This document shows positions 1-35,851 of a DNA stretch of 64,000 nt, piece by piece. The DNA is from Xiphophorus maculatus (Eukaryota; Chordata; Actinopteri; Cyprinodontiformes; Poeciliidae), in contig NC_036453.1 in assembly GCF_002775205.1 (NCBI RefSeq), forward strand, positions 28,497,213 to 28,561,212, in the 5' to 3' direction. The notes below the pieces were generated by a model, which saw only the letters and a list, made by a program, of their open reading frames with translations, made no database searches and was not told the DNA's origin. The stretch's first letter is position 1. Every line of letters starts with the position of its first letter. The translations under genes were made by a program, and so were the position numbers.

Positions 1-1753
1 GGCAAATTCATCTGCCATCTTTTTACTATGGCAGATGAATTTGGTGTGAGCACCTAAATTTACTTCAGTACATGACGAAGGATGAAAAATCCTCATGTCA
101 AGGAGGTTTAAATTGAATTAAGTTGACTTAAAATGAGCAAGCATTCGTCTGACAAATGCTGATCAAAGAATTTCAGGATCTCCTGTTTTAAAAAAAAAGA
201 TCTTTTAGTTAAAAAGTTGAGAGAAGCAGTCCCAGAAGGACAGCTTTCCCCAGATAAATACTTTATGCAAGTTCAGGCTAACTTAACTGTCTAAGCAATA
301 TTGGGCTGTACTTAGGGCTGCTTGATGGTGCAGCTGGTAACACTGGTGGCTTGCAGCAAGAAGGACCTGGGTTCATATCCCTGCCTGGGGTCTTTTGGCA
401 TGTAGCTTGCATGTTTGTAACTTCCTGGCGTCTGTCCAGATACTTCAGCTTCCTCTTGTAGTCCAAAGAAAATAGCTTGGGTAATTTGTTTCTCTAAACT
501 GCCCTAAGCTGTGTGTGTGTGTGTGTACATTAGACATTTTGACAGACTGGTGACCAATGGAGATAAACTAGCCCCTCCAGTGATCCTGCCACTACAAACA
601 GGTATACACAACAGAATGGAAGTCAATGTTGCAGCTGTGAAAACATTAAACAAAACATTGTTTATTATTTTCTGGCATTAAGACCACGTTTGAATAAGAC
701 AACCAGAAAAAACGTTGACATAAGAATTAGTTCTGGAATGCATTACTTAACACTGATTGCAGACTCTGAAAAACAGAATTTGTAGTTTGCGAAACCTTTA
801 CTTTGATTTTATCGATTTATTTATTTGCATCATCAAAATGAAATGATTTTTGTTTCTCATCTCACTCCAGTGAGCTGAATGCATTGTGACATGATAATAG
901 ACTTTGATTTTTGCCAGTTGCACTGTTTTACACTCATTGCAGCCATCTTGAATTTTAAGGTTGGAATTCAGTCTTTCAGAAGACATTCCAGTTAATTTGG
1001 AACTGGGAAATTCAGGTTTTTAGAAACAAAGTAAAAGTGTTTTTTAAGATTATTAGTCATCACTTTGATACCTCAGTGGGAGCAGCACTTAATGCCAAGT
1101 TGCCTACCAATCTGGATAAATAAGTCCAGTTGGGTTAATGTGGCCTTACTTTAGTCCTTTGAGTGGTCATAATGACTAGAAAACATAATAAATTCAACCC
1201 ATTTACTGTTTAAACCCTGAAGCGTGAGAAGACGCCTTAAACACGTCACAAAGAAAGATTCTGTTACGTGGCAAATACTGTCGACAAGCCTTCACTACTC
1301 ATCATCCCAGAAATCCAGAGAAGACTTTGTCTAATAAATAAACAGTGTTGCCAGGCAGCATCACTTATACATCTGCTATGCCCAAGTGAGAAGAAGACAA
1401 ACTCTGTCTAATATTCACACCTAACACAAGGATCCCTGTTCTTCCTGGCACGCCTGGCAAACCACAAGCTTTTTCTTGCATCTTTGCTTGCTGACCGCCC
1501 CCCTGCTCCTCAACTATCGTATCATCTGCACCTCTAGCTGCATTACTCCATTACCCTTGCAGCCCCCTCACCCATCCTACTGGGGCTATGTATGGGTCCT
1601 TGTGGGAGGAGGGCCAGCTGTGGTAACCTTCTTGGATGGCAGTGTTGCAAAGGCGCCTCTTTCATAAACTGTTCAGAGTATCAGTTCAGAAACCAGCCAA
1701 TGAAAGCTCAGCAGGCACTAAAATGGCCAAACGAATGGCAGACGTCTGCCCAG
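1..1753. other. Spacer upstream of ckm
   Basis: This holds an AT-rich spacer with a SINE-like repeat at 314-620 and a (TG)n run at 511-527. The last 150 bp before the TATA box are the likely proximal promoter. I saw no coding exon. Confidence 0.6.
314..620 (+). repeat. tRNA-derived SINE-like repeat, degenerate
   Basis: The left end resembles a tRNA gene: a box-A-like GGTGCAGCTGGTAACACTGG, then a box-B-like GGGTTCATATCCC at 369-381. After it come text typical of a very common teleost repeat (TTTGGCATGTAGCTTGCATGT), a TG microsatellite and ACTGGTGACCAATGG. Several substitutions show it is old. Related fragments occur at 40050-40150 and, inverted, at 63030-63230. Confidence 0.65.
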
Positions 1754-1760
1754 TATAAAA
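1754..1760 (+). promoter_or_regulatory. ckm: TATA box of ckm
   Basis: TATAAAA lies about 30 bp before a GA-rich stretch that probably contains the transcription start (around 1785). The inferred non-coding first exon then ends at a GT donor at 1863. Muscle creatine kinase genes characteristically have a TATA promoter and an untranslated first exon. An E-box-type CAGCTG at 1614-1619 lies upstream, and a MEF2-like CTATTTTAG lies in intron 1 near 2489. The start site is inferred. Confidence 0.7.
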
Positions 1761-1784
1761 ACAGGGAGCAGAGACCTCCAGAGC

Positions 1785-1862
1785 TGGGTGACCCCTTTTT
1801 TGGCTGTGGTGAACAGGATCTGATCCCAAGGACTGTTACCTCTGTTCTTGTCTTGTGAGCAG
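1785..1862 (+). other. ckm: ckm non-coding exon 1 (5' UTR)
   Basis: This is the inferred untranslated first exon, from roughly 30 bp after the TATA box to the GT donor at 1863-1864 (context CAG|GTAATA). The matching acceptor is AG at 2941-2942, only 15 nt before the ATG at 2958. A (TA)n run begins within a few bases after the donor. The 5' end is approximate. Confidence 0.6.
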
Positions 1863-1865
1863 GTA

Positions 1866-1890
1866 ATATATATATATATATATATATATA
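1866..1890. repeat. (TA)n microsatellite at ckm intron 1 donor
   Basis: About 12 TA units start within a few bases of the exon 1 GT donor of ckm. Length variation here would change the sequence next to the splice site. Confidence 0.9.
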
Positions 1891-2957
1891 ACCCAATAAT
1901 ATTTTGATGTTAAAGAAGGTCAAGACAAGGTAGAGATATATTTACTGCACGTGCCAAACATTTTACTAGCTCAAAATACCAGACCAAAATTTCCACAGCA
2001 AAGGAAGACTTTGAAACCAGATGGCTACAAAAATAGCAAGGGTAAAAGTTACAGTTAGTCTTTGTGGATGTGCAGAATATGTCTTCCTAAATTAATGTAC
2101 GAGATTCTCCAATTTTCTGAATTTTGCCACTTAGCTATGTTTAGTAAAGCTGACTTGAGATAATACTTTGGGTCATTTAGGTCCTAGTAAAAGTGTTCTG
2201 CAGCTTTTCACTCTGCAGATATTTCTGTCATATTGAGAGTGCTCTCTCAATGAATGGGGAAGTGCATGTTTAATAAGCAACCTATAAACCAACAAACTGT
2301 TTTGGCAGCTTTTCTTCATGAGCGTTAATCTTACAAAATAACAACTAAACGTAAACAGTTATTACATTGAGTAAAATTTATTGCAGTGAACAACAACTAG
2401 AGAAATCAGAAGTAAAATTCAAAGTTAAGTGAATTTTTCTGGTGGGCGGGGTCTCGGAGTGGAAACGCGTCTCTAACTCGTTAAAATTCTATTTTAGGCT
2501 CACGACAATGACACCTGTGAGTAATACACTCACAGTCATCTGATCTGGTGCAACGGTGTTGTGTGTTTGCTTTCGTGTAGTGGTGTGAGATATGTTTTCA
2601 AAACTTTGTATTTTTGACTATAGATTATTAAGGTACTGCCTGTGCAGCGTGAGTACATAAAGGGTATACAGTCAGACGTACTCAGGCTAAAAATACCCAA
2701 AGATCAGGCGCTGTTCCCTCTACCCTCCATTTCAGTGTGACACCTGAGCCTGAGTCTGAGTGACACATGTTACCAGGATTCCACAGCAAGCGCCATTTAA
2801 ATTTCGCAGCTGTTCCAGAGAATACCTAAATCCTAAATTATAATTCCATTTTCATCGAGCCAGATTATGTGTTCACTTATGATAGACCCAAGATGAAGGT
2901 TTGCGTTTCTATTTTTTAAAGAATGTTTTCCTCTCTTTCTAGTGTTAGAAAGCAATC

Positions 2958-5078
2958 ATGCCTTTCGGAAACACCCACAACAACTTCAAACTCAACTACA
3001 AAGTTGAGGAGGAGTTCCCAGACCTGTCCAAGCACAACAACCACATGGCCAAGGTTCTGAACAAGGACATATATGCCAAGTTGAGGGACAAGCAGACACC
3101 AAGCGGTTACACTTTGGATGATGTGATCCAGACTGGTGTCGACAACCCTGGTGAGAAAAATGGAGATGCTAGTAGTCAAATATGATGGGACAGAACTAGT
3201 TCCATGCAAAGCTGCTGCAATCTAATTCACGCTCTCCTCCTGTACTTGCTCCTATACTTCAGGTCACCCCTTCATCATGACTGTTGGCTGCGTCGCTGGT
3301 GACGAGGAGTCCTATGAGGTTTTTAAGGAGCTTCTTGACCCTATCATCTCCGACCGTCATGGTGGATACAAGCCCACTGACAAGCACAAGACTGACCTCA
3401 ACTTTGAGAACCTGAAGGTACCTGAAGCTCTATAGCAAAGTGGCTCTTAAAACAGATCTACATAGGAAATAACCTTATAAACTGCAACTTTTTCACTAGG
3501 GTGGTGATGACCTGGACCCCAACTATGTCCTGTCCAGCCGTGTCCGTACTGGTCGCAGCATCAAGGGATACACCCTGCCTCCCCACAACAGCCGTGGCGA
3601 GCGTAGAGCTATTGAGAAGCTGGCTGTTGAGGGTAAGCTATAATTAGTTTGAGAGAACTAGGAGAAAACCTAGACACAACTGTTTGGGTTGTGTCAAATG
3701 GTGAACCCAGATAGATACCTCAGAAGAAACATGTTCATGTCCTTGTTCTGTTCTTTTAATAATAATTAGCTGTCAGGTGGCCATGACCAAAACCTAGCAC
3801 TGTCTCTCTTTGCTTAAGCTGTCCTGACACACCATCTGCCCCTACAGCTCTCACCAGCCTGGACGGTGAGTTCAAGGGAAAGTACTATCCCCTGAAGTCC
3901 ATGACTGACGCCGAGCAGGAGCAGCTGATCAGCGATCACTTCCTGTTTGACAAGCCCGTCTCTCCCCTGCTGACCTGCGCTGGCATGGCCCGCGACTGGC
4001 CCGACGCCAGAGGCATCTGGTGAGCGTACCCAAATAACCTTGAGACTACACAAAACACTCACCGAAAACGTCCATGACTATTTCTACTTTTCTTCAATAG
4101 GAGTGATGAGGTGGGGCTTCATCCTGTAACTGGTGGGTTACTGGTTTGAACCCCTGCTCCATCTGTTTTAGTTGTTGTCTACTTGGGCACTTCAGCCACC
4201 TGGCCTGCTGGTGGTGGTCAGAGGGCCGGGTGGTAGCCTTGCCTCCATCAGACTTCCCCAGTAGTAGTTTACCACCATCAGTGGGTGACTGACTCAATGT
4301 AGTATAAGGCACTTTGGGGTCCTCTGAACTAGACAAAGTGCTTTACAAGTATAAGCCATTTACTATTTTATTCTGGTTTCCCTCCCCCCGTCTCCTCTTA
4401 GGCACAATGACGACAAGACCTTCTTGGTCTGGGTAAACGAGGAGGATCACCTGCGTGTCATCTCCATGCAGAAGGGTGGCAACATGAGGGAGGTCTTCAG
4501 GCGTTTCTGCGTTGGCCTGCAGAAGGTAGGTGATGAGAGGATATATATATATGAAAATAAATAATTTTGCCCTAACTATCTTTCCATGATTCAAAAGATT
4601 GAGGAGATCTTCAAGAAACACAACCATGGTTTCATGTGGAACGAGCATCTCGGCTACATCCTGACCTGCCCCTCCAACCTGGGTACCGGCCTGCGTGGTG
4701 GCGTCCACGTCAAGCTGCCCAAGCTGAGCACACATCCTAAATTTGAGGAGATCCTCACAAGGCTGCGCCTGCAGAAGCGTGGCACAGGTATTAACAGACC
4801 ACATTACTTCAACTATTTGTAGATCAGTACTGGAGTAAGATCCTAAGAGAGTGCAGAGATCTGGTTTTCAGCCTCTCATTCCTTTCTGTCCTTCTTTAGG
4901 CGGTGTGGACACTGCATCTGTGGGTGGCGTGTTTGACATCTCCAATGCTGACCGTCTGGGCTCCTCTGAGGTGGATCAGGTCCAGCTGGTGGTTGACGGT
5001 GTCAAGCTCATGGTTGAGATGGAGAAGAAGCTCGAGAAGGGAGAGGCCATTGACGGCATGATCCCCGCCCAGAAGTAA
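2958..5078 (+). CDS. ckm: Creatine kinase, muscle type (M-CK)
   Basis: The enzyme transfers phosphate reversibly between ATP and creatine in muscle cytosol and at the sarcomeric M-band. Coding exons are 2958-3150, 3263-3417, 3500-3632, 3848-4019, 4402-4525, 4598-4787 and 4900-5078. Their lengths (193, 155, 133, 172, 124, 190, 179 nt) are the vertebrate cytosolic creatine kinase pattern. All introns are GT-AG and the sum gives 381 residues, the exact M-CK length. Visible landmarks are an [15 protein letters not shown] start, the [17 protein letters not shown] nucleotide-binding stretch, the [10 protein letters not shown] active-site motif with its reactive cysteine (Cys283 in family numbering), and a MIPAQK end. 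M rather than B type is indicated by the N and C termini and by the mark4 neighbour. The sequence alone does not say whether this is teleost ckma or ckmb. Introns are short and intron 5 carries a SINE. All catalytic regions look intact. Confidence 0.97.
4095..4370 (+). repeat. tRNA-derived SINE in ckm intron 5
   Basis: A box-B-like GGTTTGAACCC occurs at 4143-4153, about 35 bp after a plausible box A. The body ends in AAAGTGCTTTACAAGTATAAGCCATTTAC, quoted here only in meaning: the segment at 4336-4364 is the recurrent 3' tail of an atherinomorph/percomorph SINE family. The repeat fills most of the 382-bp intron 5, which is longer than the other late ckm introns. Confidence 0.7.
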
Positions 5079-5376
5079 AGAGGGACAATCTTCTTGTTTT
5101 CTTGTGACCATTCATGTGCAATCGAGCCAGCTGATGGGCGTGCAGAGAACAGCTGCTCTCCTAGAGACTTTGGCCTCTGCTAAACTCTTTCCTTCCTTCC
5201 AGCTTTTTTTTCTTTTCTCGATCATTTTGAGCTTTTTTTTTCACGTTCTCCCCAGACGGTTGGTTACATCCTGGGATCCACCTCCACTGAGCTGGGCTCT
5301 CCTGGCAGATGTGGCATCACCTACTTTTTGTAATAAAAAGTGATGATTAATAAACCTGTTCATACTGTTCAATAAA
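5079..5376 (+). terminator. ckm: ckm 3' UTR and poly(A) signals
   Basis: The 3' UTR follows the TAA at 5076-5078. Three AATAAA hexamers occur at 5332-5337, 5349-5354 and 5371-5376, so cleavage probably falls between about 5350 and 5400. The T-rich stretch at 5200-5245 belongs to the UTR. Which hexamer is used cannot be told from sequence. Confidence 0.75.
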
Positions 5377-5451
5377 AAGTGCCCCATTATAAAATGTTCA
5401 GAGTACTTTTGTTTGCTGATTGGTTTCAGTCGGTTGGTTAGTATATCGTCT

Positions 5452-5498
5452 TTTTTTTTGCCAAACGTGATTTCCAAAATCACGTTTGGCAAAAAAAA
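5452..5498. repeat. Perfect 22-bp inverted repeat with 3-nt loop
   Basis: The left arm at 5452-5473 is eight T followed by GCCAAACGTGATTT. The right arm at 5477-5498 is its exact reverse complement, and the loop is CCA. It lies about 75 bp after the last ckm poly(A) signal. Confidence 0.9.
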
Positions 5499-6619
5499 TG
5501 ATATAGGCTATTATTTTAGGAAGGCGACAATATGTAAGTTTGTAGTGCCGACTTTAGCAGCTCTGCCTCCAACTCTAAAAAGCTGATTCTCCTAACCACT
5601 TTTCAGGATTTTACATTGTTGTTGATGTATTTTGGTCTAGCGTTGCTTCAGTTCATCTGGATAGTTCTCTTAAGGTCCCACTACTGCTTCTTAGTCAGAC
5701 TTTTTTATGGTCGTACTGCTGTTGATTTGCTGCTATACTGGAATAATTATTACATAGATGACTAGGATTTAGTTGAGCTTCAGCTGTGGGACAGACAGGC
5801 TAAAATTTGACTATGCAATCCTCAATTAGACATATGAACTCATTGTCTGACACAAATATCACAATGGCCCTGCTTGACATTGAGCTTTTTAGCTTGTGCT
5901 GAACAAGGTACAGTGTGTTTTAGCCAAACACCTTTTTGTCTCTCTTGTTCAAAAGACACTGTCAGCTACAGTAAGGAAGTACAAGGACAGCTTGTAAAGC
6001 CACTTACCATTTTTCTGTTTAACATAATTTTCCAACAATGTCATGAGTGTAAATATTTTCTATACTACTCCGACCTGTGGAATTTGAGATTTAGCACTTT
6101 TTTGTGTCATTTCTTAGCATTACAGTTTGGCTTATCTTGCCCTCTGTATAATGTTGGGAAATTGCTTTAGCGACCGTCACTGCTGTTACTTTGCCAATAT
6201 TTAACATACATATTTATCCAACTAGCAAACCTTTGATTTTTAAGGCAATCGGTAAAACTCAGTAATGACCCATTGATTACATGCTTTACTTAGCATGCAA
6301 TTAATGCAACCAACTTTTCCTACACAAGCTTAGTGAAAAGGAACTTTTTTTTCTTTTTTACATCTTGATTATCCTGTTTGGCTTGTTTTGTGTAATAGTG
6401 GAATCTGTTGCATGTTTTGGTACATTTGAGGTGACTAAGGTCATTTTATAACCTCAAAATTAGATCATTATAACCACAAAACTTCTGATTTCATAGGTAT
6501 GTTTCCAGGATTCTGACATGTTTTTAATGTAAAAGTTTCTCAGCACTTTACGTTAATTTTTAAATGCAAAACACTTAAGGTTACCTTAAATCAATAGCTT
6601 TTACGTCTACCTGACAGAT

Positions 6620-7080
6620 AAGGACAGACGGACAGACAGAAATTAAGAGAACAAACACAAGGAAGCAAAGATAGAAAAAAAAGTAAGGAATAAAGCAAGG
6701 TATACATGACAAGGAAAGAATAGATACGAAGGGAAGAAACAACATAATGGTGAAAGGAAAGAAGTGATTACAGACAAAGAAGTATATTATATTATATTAT
6801 ATTATAAGTATATTATATTATATATTATATTATATTATATATTATATTATATATTATATATTGACACAAAGAAGGAATAAAGGAAAGACAAAGAAGGAAA
6901 AGAGACAAAAAAGGAATGGAAGTAAAACAGGATGACAGAGAGATGAGAGGCAGACAAAAGGATGACAGGACAGAAGAAAGGAAACACACAGAGAGAAAGA
7001 AGAAAGGGAACAAGAAAAGAACGAAGGACACAATGGAAATACTATAAAGGAATTAAGGGAAGGCAGATGAAAGGAAGTAT
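6620..7080. repeat. Purine-rich low-complexity block with TATAT array
   Basis: The plus strand is almost all A and G (GACAGACGGACAGACAG then AAGGAAAGA-like text), interrupted by a TATAT array at 6782-6861. A similar GACA-seeded purine tract sits at 27080-27240. Confidence 0.8.
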
Positions 7081-7329
7081 TTTCTTTTTCCACATTTATT
7101 CTGACCTAGAAACTACTAAAAATCTAATTCCAGGCCAGGCGTTTCCAGACTGCGTGAGAATCCTGATTCTGTTGTGTAATGACTGTGCATGAGCACCAAA
7201 TGGGAGCCAGTGGTCGGCTACGGGGGTAGGAAAGGAACAAACAATCCAAAACCAGGGAAAATACTCACATCAGACAATCTTTCAGACACAAGACACAAAA
7301 ACAAAATGACAATAATGCCAACATCAGTG

Positions 7330-10300
7330 AATTTTATTCAACTTCAGCTCCTTGTTCTCTTCAGATACCACAACCACCCAGTCTCAGTTTACAATTTTGC
7401 TTCTGTGGGAAGAAATTTAACAGCAGAGCAGAGTCAGACTGTGACTATTCCTACGTTTGTTTTGCATATAACATCAGCTGTTCTGAAAATTCTTTTAGAA
7501 ATGAAGTTGGTGTAAAATACTGAGCCAACTGGGCTTGTAATACTGTTCTGTTCCCAACAACCAGACCGGACTCTCTTCCTCAGAACTCCCATCAATAAAT
7601 ACTCCTTTAAAAAGTCTTCACAGTAATTCTTCACACTTCAAGACAATGTCACCCCATCTTAAACAATAACAGTGAGTTGTGTGACTCGAAGGAATAATCT
7701 TTTTTTTTTCCACACACATTTAAGATCACACACCAGTAGTATAGCTTTTCTATGGCTTGCTTGCAACTCTGGGCTTTTTAACCGCGTCATGGCATTAGCA
7801 GGATTTGTGTGAATTCAAGTTAAATCTCTATCGTCAAACAACGAGGTGGAAGAAAGTTACCGTATCTCACTGGAGCCCTTCTGTTTGTTTCTGTCAAAAG
7901 AGGGTAAGTTTAAGGGGGCAGGGGATGGAGCTTCATTGAGCAATTAGCTTGTACAAACTGATGGTGTCTGCGTTTCATAAAGCCTCCAATCCAAGATGTG
8001 CATCATAGTTCATTTTTCCCCATCATAATCCAAACTCTGAAGTCATGCAGGATTGCAGGTTGGTTTTGCTCCCCCATATCACTGACAGAAACAGTTTTAA
8101 TCTAGAATTACTTCCCCTGTTCTAACTATAAATAAACCTTGAGCTCTAAGATATATACTATATTCATATATTTTATATACAGCCATCAACTGACTGATAT
8201 AAATCCTGTTTTTTTAATGATATTATTCTAAAAAATAAATAAAGTACCTGTGCAAATATCCACAAATTGAAGTGTTTCACATTTAAGACATTGGCGCCCT
8301 CCAGTGACTAGTACTGGGCATGACCTAAACAGGTACACTGGAGGGAGCTGATTCAAGTCAAAGCAAAGTGCATTGAGGTCTATATTACCTAATGCTAATA
8401 TACACCACAATGAAAACCGTCCAGGGAGAGGACAAGGACAGACTCCTGGCGTCCATGTTGGTGCGTGCTTCTCAACCTGAGGGGTGGGGGGACAGCAGGT
8501 CCCCTGTTGGACTCCCAGAAGCAGCACACACCAAACAGGACCGAGAAGATTCCACACGACATGACAGAGTGAAATACGGCTGATTGTTTCCCTGTGGGGG
8601 CGGTGGAGGGGGGATGAAGCCAAAACACTCACTGTGACTCATACAAAAAAGTTCTTGGTGAGTATGAAGGATCGATGAGTTTAAGTCGAGGAAGTTGGTG
8701 AAGTCCTGATGGGTGTGAACATGTGGGGGTGGAGGTGGGATGGGGTTGGTTAGTTTGGGTTACCATGATTAAAACCACAACTGAGAGAAAGTTTTAACAG
8801 TAAATCAGCAGCCAAACAATATGACCTCTGTAGTCTACGCAAATATCACAGTACATTGTTCACTAAAAACAGGGAGGGAGCATAGAAAGCTTTCTCAGTT
8901 TTTTGTTTTTTTTCCTTTTTTACATTAAATAAGTACTGTATGAAGGCGCTGGGGGGTGTTCACTTTAAAGGCAACTGGACTAACAAGAAGAAAACAGTAT
9001 CCACATTGCCTCCATTGTGCCTGTCCAGGTACAGAACTCTCCCCTGATCTCCAGAGTCACCAATAATGGACTGAGCAGTTCTTGTACGGGGCTACAGGGG
9101 TAAAGAGGTGCACATTTGGGAGAGTACATGACCTCAGCATGTAAGGGTGAGGTGGAATGAGAGGTGCTGCTGCTTGGCTGATCCATGTTTTGGTGTTTCC
9201 CACCAACAAGAGATGATGAGCAAGGTGAGATCACATGGCACAGAATAGAGTCAACACAAGAGTTGCATTGCATTGATAGTACCGTAGAGTTGCAGTGTTG
9301 CTTGTTATTCTGCAGAGCATTGAAAGACTGTTTTGTAGGGGAAAGTTGGTGACATGGTTCTGGTTGAAAGATTCCAAACATCAATGCGCACCAAACATCC
9401 TCTCCCTCGTATCTGACATCGTGGGACTAACAGATCCAGAGAGGAATCCCAGACACCCCGCTCACCAGAAACACTCATCAGCTCATTCTGGGGAATCCCC
9501 GGGTCAGAAGGGAAACATAGTCCCTCCAGTTCTTTCTGGGTCGTTACTGGAAGACCTTCAGACAGAAACAGTCTGATCAAATACCCTAACCACTTAAGTC
9601 TCTACTCTCAGCTCCCCCTGGATGACAGAGTTCTTCAACCTATTTATAATGGAGAGCCTTCACGCTACAAAAGAAACTAATTTCAACTGTATTCAGAATC
9701 TGTCATTCTTTCCCTATTCAAACAGGTAAAATGTTGTTCTGTTACCTGAGGATTTTGAGCAAATGGATAGTGTCTGTATTCATAACCCTAAACCTAGATT
9801 TATCTGTTCCCACAATTTAGTAAAACACTGATATTGGTTTAAGCAAACAAATTCTGTTTACGAACAGATACAAATCATGATTTTAATTGAATAAAGTTGA
9901 AAAGTGGGACAAAACCTCATCTCTAAGCACAATAATGTTTAACTTCAAACCGTTTTCAAGTCACAGTGTCATTACTACAAACGTTTTACGTCGTAGTCTT
10001 TTGCGTCTTCAGTTTCATATAATTCCAGGAGGATTCCAGAAAGAGTCCCGGAACGACTGGAATTTTCTTGTGCGGCACCGAGTGGCGCTTCCCAAGCTGT
10101 TGCTGGGTCCTGATAGCTAGCTGGCTAAAGGAAGGGAATTCTTGTCAACAAACACAAAGCTTGTGCTGAAAGATATTTCCACTCAACCATCGCTTTTAAT
10201 AAGGTAGCTGTGTTTGCAAACAGATCATAGCAACAAGCTTTGAGAGTTACCTTGCCTGTCAGTAAAAAAAAAGCCTGCTGGCACATTGCTACTGAGGCTA

Positions 10301-11715
10301 ATTAATGAGTTGCTAACAGATTGCTAGACTTGGGTTTATTGTTTACTTATGAAGTACTACTAAGCAGAAGAAGGCCATTTCATATTTTAGCTTAGGTATG
10401 ACACAATTTTATATGTTTAAATAATCTTTTAATACAGCCTTCTGGTTCTGATGGTTTATTTGACATTGACTTTAGATTTTATGACGCTTGTGGCTGGAAT
10501 ATTTTTAGTTTTTATTAGATTCTCAAGTACATGAAATAGTTTAGCACAGATTTTGCAACAATGACTTAACACTAACACTTTCCATATGTCAGGGAAGGGA
10601 ACTAAATGTTATTGTAGCTATAATAGTAATATACCATTTTGATATTATTTTTGCAGAAATGATAATCTTATTTCTCTCTTTTTTTTAAAGCAATCATATT
10701 GGGCTAATACATTTTTGTGTTAATACTGTCGCTCTGTAAAGCTGAAGTATTTTGCTCACGGTTTTTGTGGGAACTGCATGGGAACCAATTTGACCAAAAA
10801 TTATGTCTTTCATTTTTTACTTTCCAGTTGTGAAGAAAGTATTGATGTTTTTTTTATATATATATATAAAAGTAATTCGACCATGTTATGGATTTTTGTT
10901 TTAAGTCAGCAGTATTACAGTGATGATTACAAAAAGTTACAACGCTGTGAGAATCTCAGACAAAACAATGCCAACTGAATAGCTTTGCTCCACAAGTTCA
11001 TGAACTTGGAAATCTCATTGGCTTTTTGGACTTAGAATACCTCCCTGATTGGCTATTGTTACTCCACGTTAGCCTCTGATTGGCCTTGACAGACACATCA
11101 ACTCCCATTGACCTTAATCTGACGTAGTCATTGCCAGACTGTGCCCATGAGTCAATGCAATGCAACCCTTCGTCTTTGCCCATATGATCACAGAGTTGGA
11201 CATGTTATCATGTAAGTGACTGTCCGTAAGTGATCAAAAGGGGGAAAATAGAATGAAACAGTACGTGTGACTGTCATATAAAAAGAGCTTAAAAAAGGAC
11301 TTGGTGGTCAGTGAAGTCTGACAGCATAGGGATGTTTCTTTCTGTGGAGATGAGAGTGACAGTGGGTAAAAACAAGGACCAGAGCATAACAAAATAAAGA
11401 GTCATTATGGCTAAGAGTAGCAATAAAAAATATTCAACTAGAATCCATCTAATCCAGATCCAGTGGTTGCAGTAGCTCAGTGAAGAAGCTGGCTGAGCTG
11501 GGTGCGGTGATTGGGTGGACGTTGGGGTGCTTCGGTCAGCGTTACCTTACTGCTCAGGTGTGTGTGAGTCTATGTGTGTGTGCAGAGGGGGTATTCCTGA
11601 AAGGGTCCAGCCCCTTGCCCCCGTCTCTGTCCCCCCCCCATTACCTACTTGAATTCACTGGCGCACACACATAAACGCACAAAAACACACTCTCGATGCA
11701 AACACTCCCTCTGGC
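7330..11715 (-). other. mark4: Likely mark4 3' UTR and downstream flank
   Basis: No coding exon was found in these 4.4 kb. The part next to the mark4 stop is the 3' UTR. Minus-strand AATAAA signals (TTTATT on plus) occur at 10511-10516, 10455-10460 and 10335-10340, giving UTRs of about 1.2-1.4 kb, and another lies at 7333-7338. The true end is not known. A short inverted repeat (CCCTCCAGTG / CACTGGAGGG) lies at about 8298-8346. Confidence 0.5.
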
Positions 11716-35025
<23,310 letters not shown>

Positions 35026-35760
35026 GTTTTCCTTCTCTTTCTCTCTCTCCCCCCCCACACCTCCTCTTAATTTTCCTCTCCCCACCCCCCCAGCTCCCGA
35101 GCGACGTTCGCCGTGTATTTGCGCGGACGGTGTTTACAGGATCCACAGACAGAATGACATCCGCGGATGCGAGGCCCCACCGACCCGAGTCAATCTGCCT
35201 GCTCTCCCAGCGACCGAGCCGAGCTCCGGAGGAGACCTCTGCCTGTCATGGCAGCGATGGATATGTGGAGGAGAGGGAGAGAGGTGGTGGTGGTGGTGGT
35301 GGTGGTGGAGGGGGGTGTCCTCAAACAAGCTGCATTTTCCACCATGCACCTTGCAAAGATAGATGTCTTTAAAAAGAAAGAAAGAAAAAAACGAGAGGGT
35401 CGATCAGCGACGCAGCTCAGTGCAGAAGCCCTTGCATGCAAGGGAGGAGAGGAAGAAGTGGTGCTAAAATGCGGCGATGTTTGGCCGGAGCCCAGCGTCT
35501 CTGTGGCGACTCTCCACCCCCTGCCTCATTTCGCCACACAAAACAAACACGGCTCCGACTGGACCGCTGTCATCCCGTCGCTGTCATAACAGCCGCCGAC
35601 GGAACGCTTCGCCCGGTCGCCGCGACGCCAGCGCGACCGCTGCAGAGACGGAAACACGGAGGCTTACGGTGCAGCGGCGGAGAGAGGGCCCAAATGTTCC
35701 CAATTCGCTATTCCAGCTCGATCAGATGCGCACAGATCCGTCGAGGCGGCAGCAATAAGC
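35026..35760 (-). promoter_or_regulatory. mark4: mark4 GC-rich promoter and 5' leader
   Basis: This stretch is rich in G, C and CpG compared with its surroundings and lies directly upstream of the mark4 ATG. It has no TATA box at a useful place and a CCAAT-like CCCAATTCG near 35698. It contains a (GGT)n run at 35284-35310 (His codons in one minus frame) and several upstream ATGs on the minus strand. It is a typical CpG-island promoter of a widely expressed kinase. The start site is not determined. Confidence 0.6.
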
Positions 35761-35851
35761 GACACACACGACTTCCGGTCCGAGGTTTGACAGTAAAAGA
35801 CCAACCCACGGAACAGGAATACAATTACATTTGTTGTTTACTAGTCCACAG

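Larger units (their letters stand above)
5380..7330. other. Spacer between convergent ckm and mark4
   Basis: No gene seen. It contains the hairpin at 5452-5498, AT-rich unique DNA, a purine-rich block (about 6620-7080) and a TATAT repeat (6782-6861). The long frames opposite the purine block are low-complexity artefacts. Confidence 0.6.

Noticed and set aside
6825..7093. Minus-strand frames rich in Phe, Leu and Ser
   Set aside because: They are translations of the purine-rich and TA-rich low-complexity block.
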